In this document: piece after piece, positions 35,636 to 43,982 of the stretch | Numbering within the stretch: the first letter of the stretch is position 1 | Layout: each line of letters begins with the position of its first letter | Assembly: GCA_027486935.1 (NCBI GenBank) | Contig: JAIXOF010000120.1 | Coordinates: 50,815 to 114,814 of the forward strand | Length of the DNA stretch: 64,000 nucleotides | Origin: Cyanobium sp. C1_MAG_00004 | GTDB taxonomy: Bacteria > Cyanobacteriota > Cyanobacteriia > PCC-6307 > Cyanobiaceae | Direction: 5' to 3' | Notes under the pieces: generated by a model | Told to the model about the DNA's origin: nothing | Databases searched by the model: none | The model's input: only the letters and a program-made list of their open reading frames with translations | Translations under genes and position numbers: made by a program

Positions 35636-38196
35636 AAATCGGCCTGGAGGCTCAGCACCACGCCGGTGCTGTTGCTGTACAAGTTGCCGCCCAGCGACTG
35701 CTGCAGCTCGGCCCGGGCCGTCAGCTTGCGCATGTAGGCGCGCCGCAGGTCCTGGCCGAACCACAGCTGCCAGCGCAGGCCCAGGCCCACCCGCAGATCG
35801 GTCTGGGCGTTCTGCTGGGTGAACTGGCCCAGCAGATAGGGGCCCAGGGTCTGGGCCGATTGCCCCAGCCGCCAGGTGCGCCCCTGGCTGTAGCGCACCA
35901 GGCTCAGGGTCTGGGCCTGGTTGATGAACCAGGCCGCGTCGAAATACAGCGAGCGCTCGTTCCAGGCGCGGCGATCCTCCTTCCATTCGGCGTTCCAGGG
36001 GCCCTGGTCCAGCAGCGAGCCGTTGACCCGCAGCAACAGGTCGGTGCTGCTGACCTGCCCCAGCTGGCCCTGGTAGGCCTCGGCGAACAGGTTGGTGTTC
36101 AGCCCCCGGATCGGCGCCCAGCGCAGGCCAAGGCCGGCGGCGGTCTGGTTCTGGCCGTTGACGGCGTCGTTGGCGCTGATCACCCGGCCGTAGCCAAAGA
36201 GGTTGCCGGCCGCCAGCCGCGGTGTCAGCCGGTGCTCGTAGAGCACGGTGCCGACAAAGGTGTTGTTGGCATTGATCAGGGCCTCGTTGATCGTCTGGGC
36301 GACGCCGTCGGGCGCGGCGGTGACGTTGATCAGCCAGCTGTCGTTGCGGGCCAGGGCTTCGTAGGTGCGCTTGAGCCCGTAGATCCGCTGGCGCTGGGTG
36401 GGGCTCTGCAGCGGTTCGCTGGCGCTGGCCCCATCGCTCTCGAGGCTGATCGCCGCGGCCAGGTGCTGCAGGGCGGCCGGCCGGTTCTGTTGTTCGCGGT
36501 AGCGGTTGCCCAGTTCGGCTTCGATCGCCGCATTGCCCCCCAGCTGCCGGCTGGCCTCGAGCAGCACCGGCACCGCCTGATCGCGCACGCTGCGGTCTGG
36601 GTCCTGGCTCAGGGTGAAGCCGTAATCGCTCAGGTAGCGGCCGTTGCCGGGGCTCAGGGCATTGGCGCGCTCAAGCCAGGCGCGGGCCTGCTGCCGCTGC
36701 CCCAGCTGCCGGGCGATCAGACCCGCCTGGTAAAAATCGGCACCATCGCGGCTGCTGGCCAGCACCGGCCGGTAGCGCTCGAGCGCCAGGGCCAGTTCGC
36801 CCCGGGCCTGGGCGATCAACCCGCCCAGCCGCCATTGCTCCAGGGTCGGCTCGAGGGTCGGCTGGCGCAGGGTCTGCCAGTGCTGCTCGGCCTGCTCCAG
36901 CCGGCCCAGCTCGAGGGCCACCTGGGCCATGGCCGCCTGCACGGTCGGTTGTTGCCGCTCGCTTGCGGGCAGGTCGCTCCAAAGGCGATAGGCGGCAGCG
37001 GGTTCGCCGGCGGCCGCCAGGGCAAAGGCCAGCAGGTTGCGGCTCTCGGCCAGCCCCAGGGCCTCGGCCTGCCGCAGGTAGACCACCGCCTCGCCGGGAC
37101 GGGTGGTGACGCTGCATTCGCCCCGGGCCAGCCACTCGCTGGCAGCGGTGGGGCCCGGATCGGCGGTCAGGGCGGGCAGTCGCGTGCACTGCCCCCGGTC
37201 CACCAGCTGGTCGTACAGGCGGCCCCGCAGTTGGGGGGTCAGCCGCGGCGCCAGGCGGGCCAGCTGGGCGCTGCTGGGGGGCCGCACCTGGCCATACAGA
37301 TTGACCAGCCGGCTGGCCAGCGGCTCGCCGATCGGCCCGTTGCCCGCGCCGAGTCGGCTTTCCAACAGCGTCAGGGCCTGGGCCGGCCGGCCGGCCACGA
37401 TCAGCATGTAGCTGCGCTGATCCAGATCCGCGGCCGGGCTCAGGGGCGCTGCGGCTGGGGCCTGCTGCTGGGCGGCGATTGCGGTTGCAGGGCCCGGTTG
37501 CACCCGCGTTGCCCCGGCCAGGGTCTGGCGTGCCAGCTGCAGTCGCTTGGCCAGTAGCGGTGGCAGCGGCCCCCGGCGGGTCTGGGCCCCCAGCTCCCGC
37601 TGCACCGCCGTCCAGTCGCGGGCCAGTTCGGCCAGGCCGCTGCGGTATGTGATCGGTCCGCCGCGGCGTTGCAACCAGCGCCAGGCGGTCAGGGGCCCCT
37701 GCTGGCGGCGCAGCTGCTCGGCATGGCCCACGGCCAGCTGGTCCCGCTCCTGGCGGTTTGGGCTCTGCTGCAGCCAGCGCTCGACCCGGTTGCCGGGCAC
37801 CGGCTGGCGCTGGTTGAGCCAGCTCAGCTGGATCTGCTGCTGCAATGGCGATGGGGGCAGGGGCGCCAGGGCATCCAGGGCGGCGCCATAGCGGCCCTGG
37901 CCCAGCAGGGCCTCGGCCAGCAGCTGCCGGGCCTCGCGCGAGTCCCGGTCGAGCTTGTTCAGGATGTGCCGGGCCTGCTGTTCGGCCTCGGCCGGCTTGC
38001 CCCGGCGCAGCGCTGCGTAGCCGCGGGCCAGATGGGGATAACTGCTGAAGCGGCGCCAGCTGCCCAGCAGGTCCGGTGCAGCCTGGGCCGGCAGGACGCT
38101 CAGGCCGGTCGGCCCAACCAGGCCCAGAACAGCCAGGCCCAGAGCAGCTAGCGACAGACCGGCCAGCGCCAGACGGGGCTGGGTCTTGCGGCCCAT
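35632..38196 (-). CDS. NfrA-like outer-membrane TPR protein (exopolysaccharide secretion)
   Basis: 854 residues. A signal peptide covers residues 1-39 (basic start, long hydrophobic core, AQAA cut). Residues about 50-640 form TPR-like helical repeats, for example YAALRRGKPAEAEQQARHIL, LLAEALLGQGRYGAALDAL and GLIARQLGQRQQARAWLERANALSPGN. The last 200 residues are beta-rich with alternating aromatics (NLFGYGRVIS, NAEWKEDRRAWNERSLYFDAAW, LRRAYMRKL) and end VVLSLQADL, consistent with an outer-membrane barrel and the NfrA C-terminal domain. E. coli NfrA (phage N4 receptor) is larger at about 990 residues but has the same plan, and such TPR-barrel proteins export glycans. Its start overlaps the nfrB-like stop as TGATG. 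Confidence 0.78.
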   Translation of the reverse strand: MGRKTQPRLALAGLSLAALGLAVLGLVGPTGLSVLPAQAAPDLLGSWRRFSSYPHLARGYAALRRGKPAEAEQQARHILNKLDRDSREARQLLAEALLGQGRYGAALDALAPLPPSPLQQQIQLSWLNQRQPVPGNRVERWLQQSPNRQERDQLAVGHAEQLRRQQGPLTAWRWLQRRGGPITYRSGLAELARDWTAVQRELGAQTRRGPLPPLLAKRLQLARQTLAGATRVQPGPATAIAAQQQAPAAAPLSPAADLDQRSYMLIVAGRPAQALTLLESRLGAGNGPIGEPLASRLVNLYGQVRPPSSAQLARLAPRLTPQLRGRLYDQLVDRGQCTRLPALTADPGPTAASEWLARGECSVTTRPGEAVVYLRQAEALGLAESRNLLAFALAAAGEPAAAYRLWSDLPASERQQPTVQAAMAQVALELGRLEQAEQHWQTLRQPTLEPTLEQWRLGGLIAQARGELALALERYRPVLASSRDGADFYQAGLIARQLGQRQQARAWLERANALSPGNGRYLSDYGFTLSQDPDRSVRDQAVPVLLEASRQLGGNAAIEAELGNRYREQQNRPAALQHLAAAISLESDGASASEPLQSPTQRQRIYGLKRTYEALARNDSWLINVTAAPDGVAQTINEALINANNTFVGTVLYEHRLTPRLAAGNLFGYGRVISANDAVNGQNQTAAGLGLRWAPIRGLNTNLFAEAYQGQLGQVSSTDLLLRVNGSLLDQGPWNAEWKEDRRAWNERSLYFDAAWFINQAQTLSLVRYSQGRTWRLGQSAQTLGPYLLGQFTQQNAQTDLRVGLGLRWQLWFGQDLRRAYMRKLTARAELQQSLGGNLYSNSTGVVLSLQADL

Positions 38197-40382
38197 CAGG
38201 CCAGCTCGAGGGCCGCCAGGCCCCGCGATCGCAGCCGGGCCTGCTCGGCCAGCAGCTGCTCGAGGTTGCTGGGGCTCAGCAGGCCCTGCTGCACCAGGTG
38301 CTCGCCCAGGCGCTGCCGTTCGGGTTCAAAGCTGATCAGGGCCTGGTTCAGCACCGATTGGTTGAGCAGGCCCAGATCCAGGGCCAGGTCCCCCAGCAGC
38401 ACCAGCTGGCGGCAGACCTGTTCAAGCAGGTCGGGCCGGCTGGAGTGCAGGCCCGCCAGCCGGCGGATGCCCGCCGCCATCGGCGTCGGCTCATCCGGGC
38501 GGTACCAATGGCCCAGGCCGGCCTGGATGCGCCCCTGGGGCACCAGCACCTGGCGGCAGGGGCGGCCGATCTGACGGCTAATCACCCCTAGGGCCACGGC
38601 GCTGGCCGGGCTTTCGCGGCCCAGCACCAGGGTGTCGCCCTCGGTGCTCAGCGGCAGCACCGAGTACTTGTAGGCCAGGCGCTGGGGGAACCCGGCGACC
38701 TGGTGGGGATCCAGATCGAACGGGTCCAGATCCCGCCAATCCAGGTTCTGTTGCTCGGCCAGGGCAGCGGCCAATTGGCCGCTGCTGATGACCCCTTCGT
38801 CCAGCAGGGTGCGGCCAAGGCGACGGCGGCCGCTGCGCTGCAGGCCTGCCTCCAGCTGCTCCTGATTGAGAGCCCCCTGGGCGATCAGGATCTGCCCCAG
38901 GGGTTGGCTGCGGCGGGTTTCGGCGACGCTGGGGAACACATGGGTCGTCTTGTCCCAGGCCACCCGCCGCGCATCGCCCAGGGCCATCACCTGGCGGTAG
39001 GCCCGCAGGTTGGCAAAGAAATTGATCCAGTTGCTCCAGACCATGCGGGGCACGGCCATCAGCGCCGCCACCAGCCCGTAGTAGCTGCCGGTGAAATAGA
39101 CCCGCTGAACCATGCGGTTCAGGAGCAGCAGGCCGTTGTAGGCCAGCACCAGCTGCAGGTAGCGGCTGTCGCCCAGCACCGATGGATAGTCCCAGCCGCT
39201 CCATTGCTCCTGGGTGATCAGCCAGACCAGCCCCAGCTGCACCGCCAGCAGCATCGAGATCAGGCCGATCAGGTTGCTGATGCCGCCACGGCGGTCGCGC
39301 CACAGAAAGTAATTGAGCAGCGGGCTTGAGCTCCAGGGCAGGGTGCGGGCCCCCTGAAACACGATGCCGGTGATCCAGCGCGACTTCTGACGCACCGCCG
39401 TGGCCAGGGTGTCGGGAAAGTTCTCGCGCACACAGATCACCTGGCTGTCGCGGCGGTTGACCCCGAACCGCCGCTCGCGCAGGGGCGCCAGGGCCGGATC
39501 GCGGGGGCTGAAGCGCACGAAGATCTCGGCCATGCCCACCTGCCGCAGGCGGATGCCGATGTCGTAATCCTCGGTCAGGCTCTGGGTCGAGAAGGCGATC
39601 CCTTCGCCTTCATCCAGCAGCCGCAGGATGGCCCGCCGGCTAAAGCAGGTTCCCACCCCGGCACTGGGCACCTGGCCCACCAGCGCCTCGCGCACGAGCA
39701 CATCCTTGCCGTGCAGTTCGGCGAACTCGTCGGCGTAATGGTTGGCCGTGAAGTTCCACCAATGGCGGTGCAGAAACGGATACACCGGCACCTGGATCAG
39801 GTCCTTGCGGTCCACCAGCAGGTTGAACAGCCGCAGTTCCAGCGGTGAGATCACATCTTCGGCGTCGTGCAAGATGAAGCCGCTGAAGCTCACCGACGCC
39901 TCCCGCTCGAAGGCGAAGACGGCGGCGATGATGTTGTTCAGGCAGTCGGCCTTGCTGGTGGGGCCGGGCAGGGCGCAGACCACTTTGTGCACGTTGCTGA
40001 AGCGGCTGCAGGCTTCATCGACGTCCGCCTGGGTGTCGGGGTCGTTGGGGTAGGTGCCGACAAAGATCTGGTAGTTCTCGTAGTCGAGGCGGCTGGCGGC
40101 CAGACGGGCCATCTCACCCACCACGCCCACTTCGTTCCAGGCGGGCACCAGGATCGCCAGGGGCCGTTCGTGCTGCTGGTACAGCAGCTGCTCATCGGCA
40201 AAGCGGTGGCGGCTGTACACCGTCAGCCGCCGCCACAACCGCCGGGCCCAATAGAGCAGGTCGATCAGCAGGTCTTCGCTGCCCAGCACCGCCAGCACCG
40301 TGCCCACCGCGGCGGTGGCCAGCCTCAGGCCGAACAGATAACCGGTGGCCCAATCGATCAGCGTGTCGGGATCGATCGGCAT
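38196..40382 (-). CDS. NfrB-like inner-membrane glycan synthase with two MshEN modules
   Basis: 728 residues. A membrane segment near residues 15-45 precedes a GT2 domain: ILVPAWNEVGVVGEM (78-91), acidic DAED (173-176), TEDYDIGIR (270-278) and QKSRW (332-336), the QxxRW of processive synthases. More membrane helices lie around 370-445. The C-terminus has two MshEN-like modules, each two 24-residue motifs: 494-517 with 521-544, and 662-685 with 691-714. The second motif of each pair fits RLGxxLxxxGxx...LxxxLxxQ exactly. The first lacks the Arg (Pro494, Leu662) and the final Gln. MshEN binds c-di-GMP in MshE, and NfrB of E. coli makes a c-di-GMP-dependent glycan. Eleven bp after lysC; stop overlaps the nfrA-like start. 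Confidence 0.83.
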   Translation of the reverse strand: MPIDPDTLIDWATGYLFGLRLATAAVGTVLAVLGSEDLLIDLLYWARRLWRRLTVYSRHRFADEQLLYQQHERPLAILVPAWNEVGVVGEMARLAASRLDYENYQIFVGTYPNDPDTQADVDEACSRFSNVHKVVCALPGPTSKADCLNNIIAAVFAFEREASVSFSGFILHDAEDVISPLELRLFNLLVDRKDLIQVPVYPFLHRHWWNFTANHYADEFAELHGKDVLVREALVGQVPSAGVGTCFSRRAILRLLDEGEGIAFSTQSLTEDYDIGIRLRQVGMAEIFVRFSPRDPALAPLRERRFGVNRRDSQVICVRENFPDTLATAVRQKSRWITGIVFQGARTLPWSSSPLLNYFLWRDRRGGISNLIGLISMLLAVQLGLVWLITQEQWSGWDYPSVLGDSRYLQLVLAYNGLLLLNRMVQRVYFTGSYYGLVAALMAVPRMVWSNWINFFANLRAYRQVMALGDARRVAWDKTTHVFPSVAETRRSQPLGQILIAQGALNQEQLEAGLQRSGRRRLGRTLLDEGVISSGQLAAALAEQQNLDWRDLDPFDLDPHQVAGFPQRLAYKYSVLPLSTEGDTLVLGRESPASAVALGVISRQIGRPCRQVLVPQGRIQAGLGHWYRPDEPTPMAAGIRRLAGLHSSRPDLLEQVCRQLVLLGDLALDLGLLNQSVLNQALISFEPERQRLGEHLVQQGLLSPSNLEQLLAEQARLRSRGLAALELA

Positions 40383-40393
40383 CGGGTCCTGAA

Positions 40394-42220
40394 TCAGACC
40401 GGCGCTTCCGTGCCCTCGGCCCGATGGATGGCTGCGCCGCCGAGGTTAAAGGCGTCATGCACCACCTGCAACGCCCGCACGCCGTCGGCTTCGGCAACCA
40501 CGCAGCTGGTGCGGATCTCGCTGGTGGCGATCAGTTCGATGTTGATGGCGGCGTCAGCCAGGGCCCTGAACATGCGGGCCGCGGTGCCGGCTGTGCAAGG
40601 CATGCCGGCACCGACGGCGCTGACCCGGGCGATGGCGGGCCCCTCCTCGAAGCGCGAGCCGGGCCATTGCAGCAGCAGCGGTTGCAGCGCCTGGTGGGCC
40701 CGTTGCAGCTCATCCCGCTTGAGGGTGAAACTCATGTCCTTGGTGTCCTCGTGGGTGCGCTCGGACTGCACGATCGCGTCCAGGCTCAGGCCCGCATCGG
40801 CCAGCGTCCGGCAGACGGCGGCGGCGGTGCCGGGCCGGTCCGGCACCCGGCGCACCGCCACCTGGGCCTGGCCCAGGTCCAGGGCCACCCCGCGCACGGG
40901 CGGGTCCCCCAGGTCACAGGCCTGGGGGTTGTGCTGCAGCTGGCCGTCCTGCAGTTCGAACGCTTCTGCGGCGGCCCGCAGGGCACGGGCGCCCTGCTGA
41001 CCGCTGACCAGGCAGCTGACCTTGACTTCGCTGGTGGCGATCAGTCGCAGGTTGATGCCGGCCCGGGCCAGGGTGTCGAACAGGCGGGCCGCCACCCCGG
41101 GGCGCCCCATGATGCCGGCCCCCGAAATGCTGAGCTTGGCCATGCCGGCCTCGCTGCTCAGCCGGGCCCCTGCGCTATCGGCGCTGCTGGCCAGTTCGGC
41201 CCCCAGGCCCAGTAGCACCTCGCGGCAGATCAGTTCTGCCCTGTCGAGTTCGGCCGCGGCCAGGGTGAAGGCGATGTCATTGCTGGCCCCTTCATGGGTG
41301 GCCTGCACGATCAGGTCGACGTTGAGGCCGGCGGCCCCCAGGGCTTCGAACAGGGTCGCCGCCACCCCCGGGCGGTCGGGCACGTGGGACAGCGAGAGCA
41401 CGGCCTGGTCGGCATCGAGCTCAGCGCCATCCACCGGTTTGCCCAGTTCGAGCCCGCCGTGGCCGATCGGGCGGGGTGCGCCGCTGGTCAGGCGGGTGCC
41501 GGGGGCGTCGCTCCAGCTCGAGCGCACGATCAGCGGCACGCCGTAGTTGCGGGCGATCTCGACCGCCCGTGGATGCAGCACCGCCGCCCCCAGGCTGGCC
41601 AGCTCGAGCATTTCGTCGCAGCTGACCTGGTCCATCAACTGGGCATCAGCCACCTTGCGCGGATCGGTGGTCAGTACCCCGGGCACATCGGTGTAGATCT
41701 CGCAGGCCGCGGCCCCGAGGGCTGCAGCCAGGGCCACCGCCGAGGTGTCCGAACCGCCCCGCCCAAGGGTGGTGATTTCGGGCGTGCCGGCGGCGCCGCC
41801 GCTGGTGCCCTGAAACCCGGCCACCACCACCACCTGGCCGGCATCCAGCAGGCGTCTGAGCCGCTCGCTGCGCACCTCGAGGATGCGGGCACGGCCGTGG
41901 GCCGATTCGGTGATGATTCCGGCCTGGGTGCCCGTCATCGACACCGCCGGCACCCCCTGGGCGTGCAGGGCCATCGACAGCAGGGCGATCGAGACCTGCT
42001 CGCCGGTGGCCAGCAGCATGTCCATCTCCCGCTGGGGCGGGTCGCTGCTGATGGCGCGGGCCAGGCCGGTCAGCTCGTCGGTGGTGTGGCCCATGGCCGA
42101 GACCACCACCACGATGTCGTGGCCGTCCTCACGGCAGGCCGCGATCCTGGCGGCCACCGCCTGGATGCGTTCGACGTCGGCCACCGAAGTGCCCCCGAAT
42201 TTCTGAACCAGCAGGGCCAT
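40394..42220 (-). CDS. lysC: Aspartokinase with four ACT domains
   Basis: Phosphorylates aspartate, the entry to the aspartate family pathway that continues through asd and dapA (20507-22491). The kinase domain carries [54 protein letters not shown] and [14 protein letters not shown]. From residue 270 onward there are four ACT domains in two pairs ([62 protein letters not shown]), the doubled arrangement known from cyanobacterial aspartokinases that gives feedback control by lysine and threonine. 608 residues, normal for this class. Lies 36 bp after holA and 11 bp before the nfrB-like gene on the same strand. Confidence 0.95.
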   Translation of the reverse strand: MALLVQKFGGTSVADVERIQAVAARIAACREDGHDIVVVVSAMGHTTDELTGLARAISSDPPQREMDMLLATGEQVSIALLSMALHAQGVPAVSMTGTQAGIITESAHGRARILEVRSERLRRLLDAGQVVVVAGFQGTSGGAAGTPEITTLGRGGSDTSAVALAAALGAAACEIYTDVPGVLTTDPRKVADAQLMDQVSCDEMLELASLGAAVLHPRAVEIARNYGVPLIVRSSWSDAPGTRLTSGAPRPIGHGGLELGKPVDGAELDADQAVLSLSHVPDRPGVAATLFEALGAAGLNVDLIVQATHEGASNDIAFTLAAAELDRAELICREVLLGLGAELASSADSAGARLSSEAGMAKLSISGAGIMGRPGVAARLFDTLARAGINLRLIATSEVKVSCLVSGQQGARALRAAAEAFELQDGQLQHNPQACDLGDPPVRGVALDLGQAQVAVRRVPDRPGTAAAVCRTLADAGLSLDAIVQSERTHEDTKDMSFTLKRDELQRAHQALQPLLLQWPGSRFEEGPAIARVSAVGAGMPCTAGTAARMFRALADAAINIELIATSEIRTSCVVAEADGVRALQVVHDAFNLGGAAIHRAEGTEAPV

Positions 42221-42256
42221 GGCGGTGGGCGGTGACCGGCATCTGTCAACGGCTGA

Positions 42257-43276
42257 TTATCCGTTGCTGCTGCCCTGGTGCTGGCCCAGCAGAAAACCGT
42301 CGCGAAACGCCTCGCCCGCCTCGCGGCCCCGCTTGAGCGCGGCTTCCACCTCGAGCAGCTGGCCCAGCAGCGTCAGCATCTGGTCCGGCGTCTTGCCGCG
42401 GATCTGTTTGCGCATCACAAAGATGCGTTTGGGATTGCCGATGCCGGCGGCCTTGGCGATCACGGCCGGATCCCGCTCGCCGGATGCTTCCAGCAGTGCC
42501 ACCCACAGCCAGCCCCGGATCTGGCTACAGAGGCTGGCGACCATCCGCAGGGCTGGTTCGTTGGCCTCCAGCAGGGCATCAACCAGGGCGATCGCATCGG
42601 CAGGTCGGCCCGCCAGCAGGGCGTCGCCCACCGCCAGGGCGCTGGTGCTGCGTCCCCCCACCAGGGCTTCGACCGCCTGGGAGCTGATCGGCGCGGCGGC
42701 TTGGCTCTGAGGGGCCGCGTTGACATACAGGCTCAGCTTTTCAAGTTCGCTGGCCAAACGGGCGCTGTCGTTGCCGATCGCCTCGGCCAGGGCCTCCGCG
42801 GCGGCGGGTTCCAGTGCCAGACCGAGCTCCCGGGCGGTGCGGGCCACCAGCTCCACCTGGCCGGCCCCGTCCCAGATGGCCGGCAGGGCAAAGCTCTGTT
42901 CGTGGGCCTCGCCGGCCTTGATCAGCTGCTGCAGGGCCTTGGTGGTGCGCAGCCGGGCATCGGGTTTGGCGCTATTGACCAGCAGCAGGTGGCAGTCGGG
43001 ACTGATCAACGCCAGGTTGGCCTCGAGCTGGGCGGCCAGCTCGGCCGGGCACTGGTTGCAAAAGGGGCTGCGCTGCAGCAGTACCACCCGGCTGCCGCTG
43101 CCCAGGGGGGGCGTGCGGGCTTCGGCCAGGGCCGCTGCGGCCTGGTCCGCATCGCTGCCATCGAGCCGGCTCAGGTTGATCGCGGCCCAGCTGGGATCCA
43201 GCTTGGCGGCGATCAGGGCCTCCACAGCCCGGTTGCGGGCCGCCTCATCGTCGCCCCAGAACAGGTGAATGGGCAT
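42257..43276 (-). CDS. holA: DNA polymerase III subunit delta
   Basis: 339 residues. Clamp-loader subunit that opens the sliding clamp. MPIHLFWGDDEAARNRAVEAL is the usual HolA beginning. LLLVNSAKPDARLRTTKAL corresponds to the Walker-B-like region, LALEPAAAEALAEAIGNDSARLASELEKLSLY is the central HolA signature, and MVASLCSQIRGWLWV and MRKQIRGKTPDQMLTLLGQLLEVEAALKRG end the protein. Its partner dnaX is at 14679. Divergent from cobH with 23 bp between starts; lysC follows on the same strand. Confidence 0.9.
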   Translation of the reverse strand: MPIHLFWGDDEAARNRAVEALIAAKLDPSWAAINLSRLDGSDADQAAAALAEARTPPLGSGSRVVLLQRSPFCNQCPAELAAQLEANLALISPDCHLLLVNSAKPDARLRTTKALQQLIKAGEAHEQSFALPAIWDGAGQVELVARTARELGLALEPAAAEALAEAIGNDSARLASELEKLSLYVNAAPQSQAAAPISSQAVEALVGGRSTSALAVGDALLAGRPADAIALVDALLEANEPALRMVASLCSQIRGWLWVALLEASGERDPAVIAKAAGIGNPKRIFVMRKQIRGKTPDQMLTLLGQLLEVEAALKRGREAGEAFRDGFLLGQHQGSSNG

Positions 43277-43299
43277 GATCAGCTGCTGATTGCCGGGCC

Positions 43300-43980
43300 G
43301 TGGCGGTGCTTGATCATCCGATCTTTACGGCCAGCATCGCCCTGATCCGTCAGGAGCTGGCGGCCCGGGGTGCCAGCGATCCAGCGCTGGCGGCCCGGCT
43401 GCAGTGCCTGAGCCCCCTCGAGCGCGACGTGCTCGAGCGCTGCATTCACAGCAGCGGCGATCCCAGCCTGGTCGATGTCCTGTGTTTTGGGTCAGCTCTG
43501 GGTGCCTGCGAGCAGGGTCTGGCGGCCCTGGAGGCCGGGGCGCCGATCCTGTGTGACACCGCCATGGCTGCGGCGGCCGTGGCCCCCATGGCCAGGCGCA
43601 CCCGCGGCAACCGGGTGCTGTGCCTGCTCGACTGGGCACCGGCGACTGCCCCGCCCGGCAGCACCCGCAGCGCCGCCGCCGTCGAGCCCGCCTGGAGCGC
43701 CCTCACGGCAGCGCTGACGGATCGCCCTGGGGCGGCGCCGGTCGTGTTGATCGGCAGTGCCCCCACCGCCCTGGAGCGGCTGCTGGATCTGGTGGCTGCC
43801 GGCGCACCGGCCCCGTCGCTGCTGATCGGCATGCCGGTCGGTTTTGTCGGCGTCGCCGAAAGCAAACGGCACCTGGCTGCCAGCGGTCTGGCCCAGATCC
43901 GGCTCGAAGGCTCCCGCGGCGGCGCCGGCCTGGTGGCAGCGGCCTGCAACGCCCTGCTGCGTGCCGCTGGCGACAGCTGA
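43300..43980 (+). CDS. cobH: Precorrin-8X methylmutase (CobH/CbiC)
   Basis: Moves the C11 methyl group to C12 to form hydrogenobyrinic (or cobyrinic) acid in cobalamin synthesis. The catalytic histidine lies in ERCIHSSGD (His50). ILCDTAMAAAAV, IGMPVGFVGVAESKRHL and GSRGGAGLVAAACNALL are the conserved methylmutase blocks. 226 residues from GTG 43300, a little longer than average. It converges with mutS with only 2 bp between stop codons. Confidence 0.94.
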   Translation: MAVLDHPIFTASIALIRQELAARGASDPALAARLQCLSPLERDVLERCIHSSGDPSLVDVLCFGSALGACEQGLAALEAGAPILCDTAMAAAAVAPMARRTRGNRVLCLLDWAPATAPPGSTRSAAAVEPAWSALTAALTDRPGAAPVVLIGSAPTALERLLDLVAAGAPAPSLLIGMPVGFVGVAESKRHLAASGLAQIRLEGSRGGAGLVAAACNALLRAAGDS

Positions 43981-43982
43981 CC

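Noticed and set aside
38196..40382. Cellulose synthase BcsA as identity of the GT2-MshEN protein
   Set aside because: No PilZ domain, MshEN modules instead, and the partner genes are NfrA-like and DUF4434 rather than BcsB/BcsC/BcsZ; D,D,QxxRW alone is shared by many synthases.
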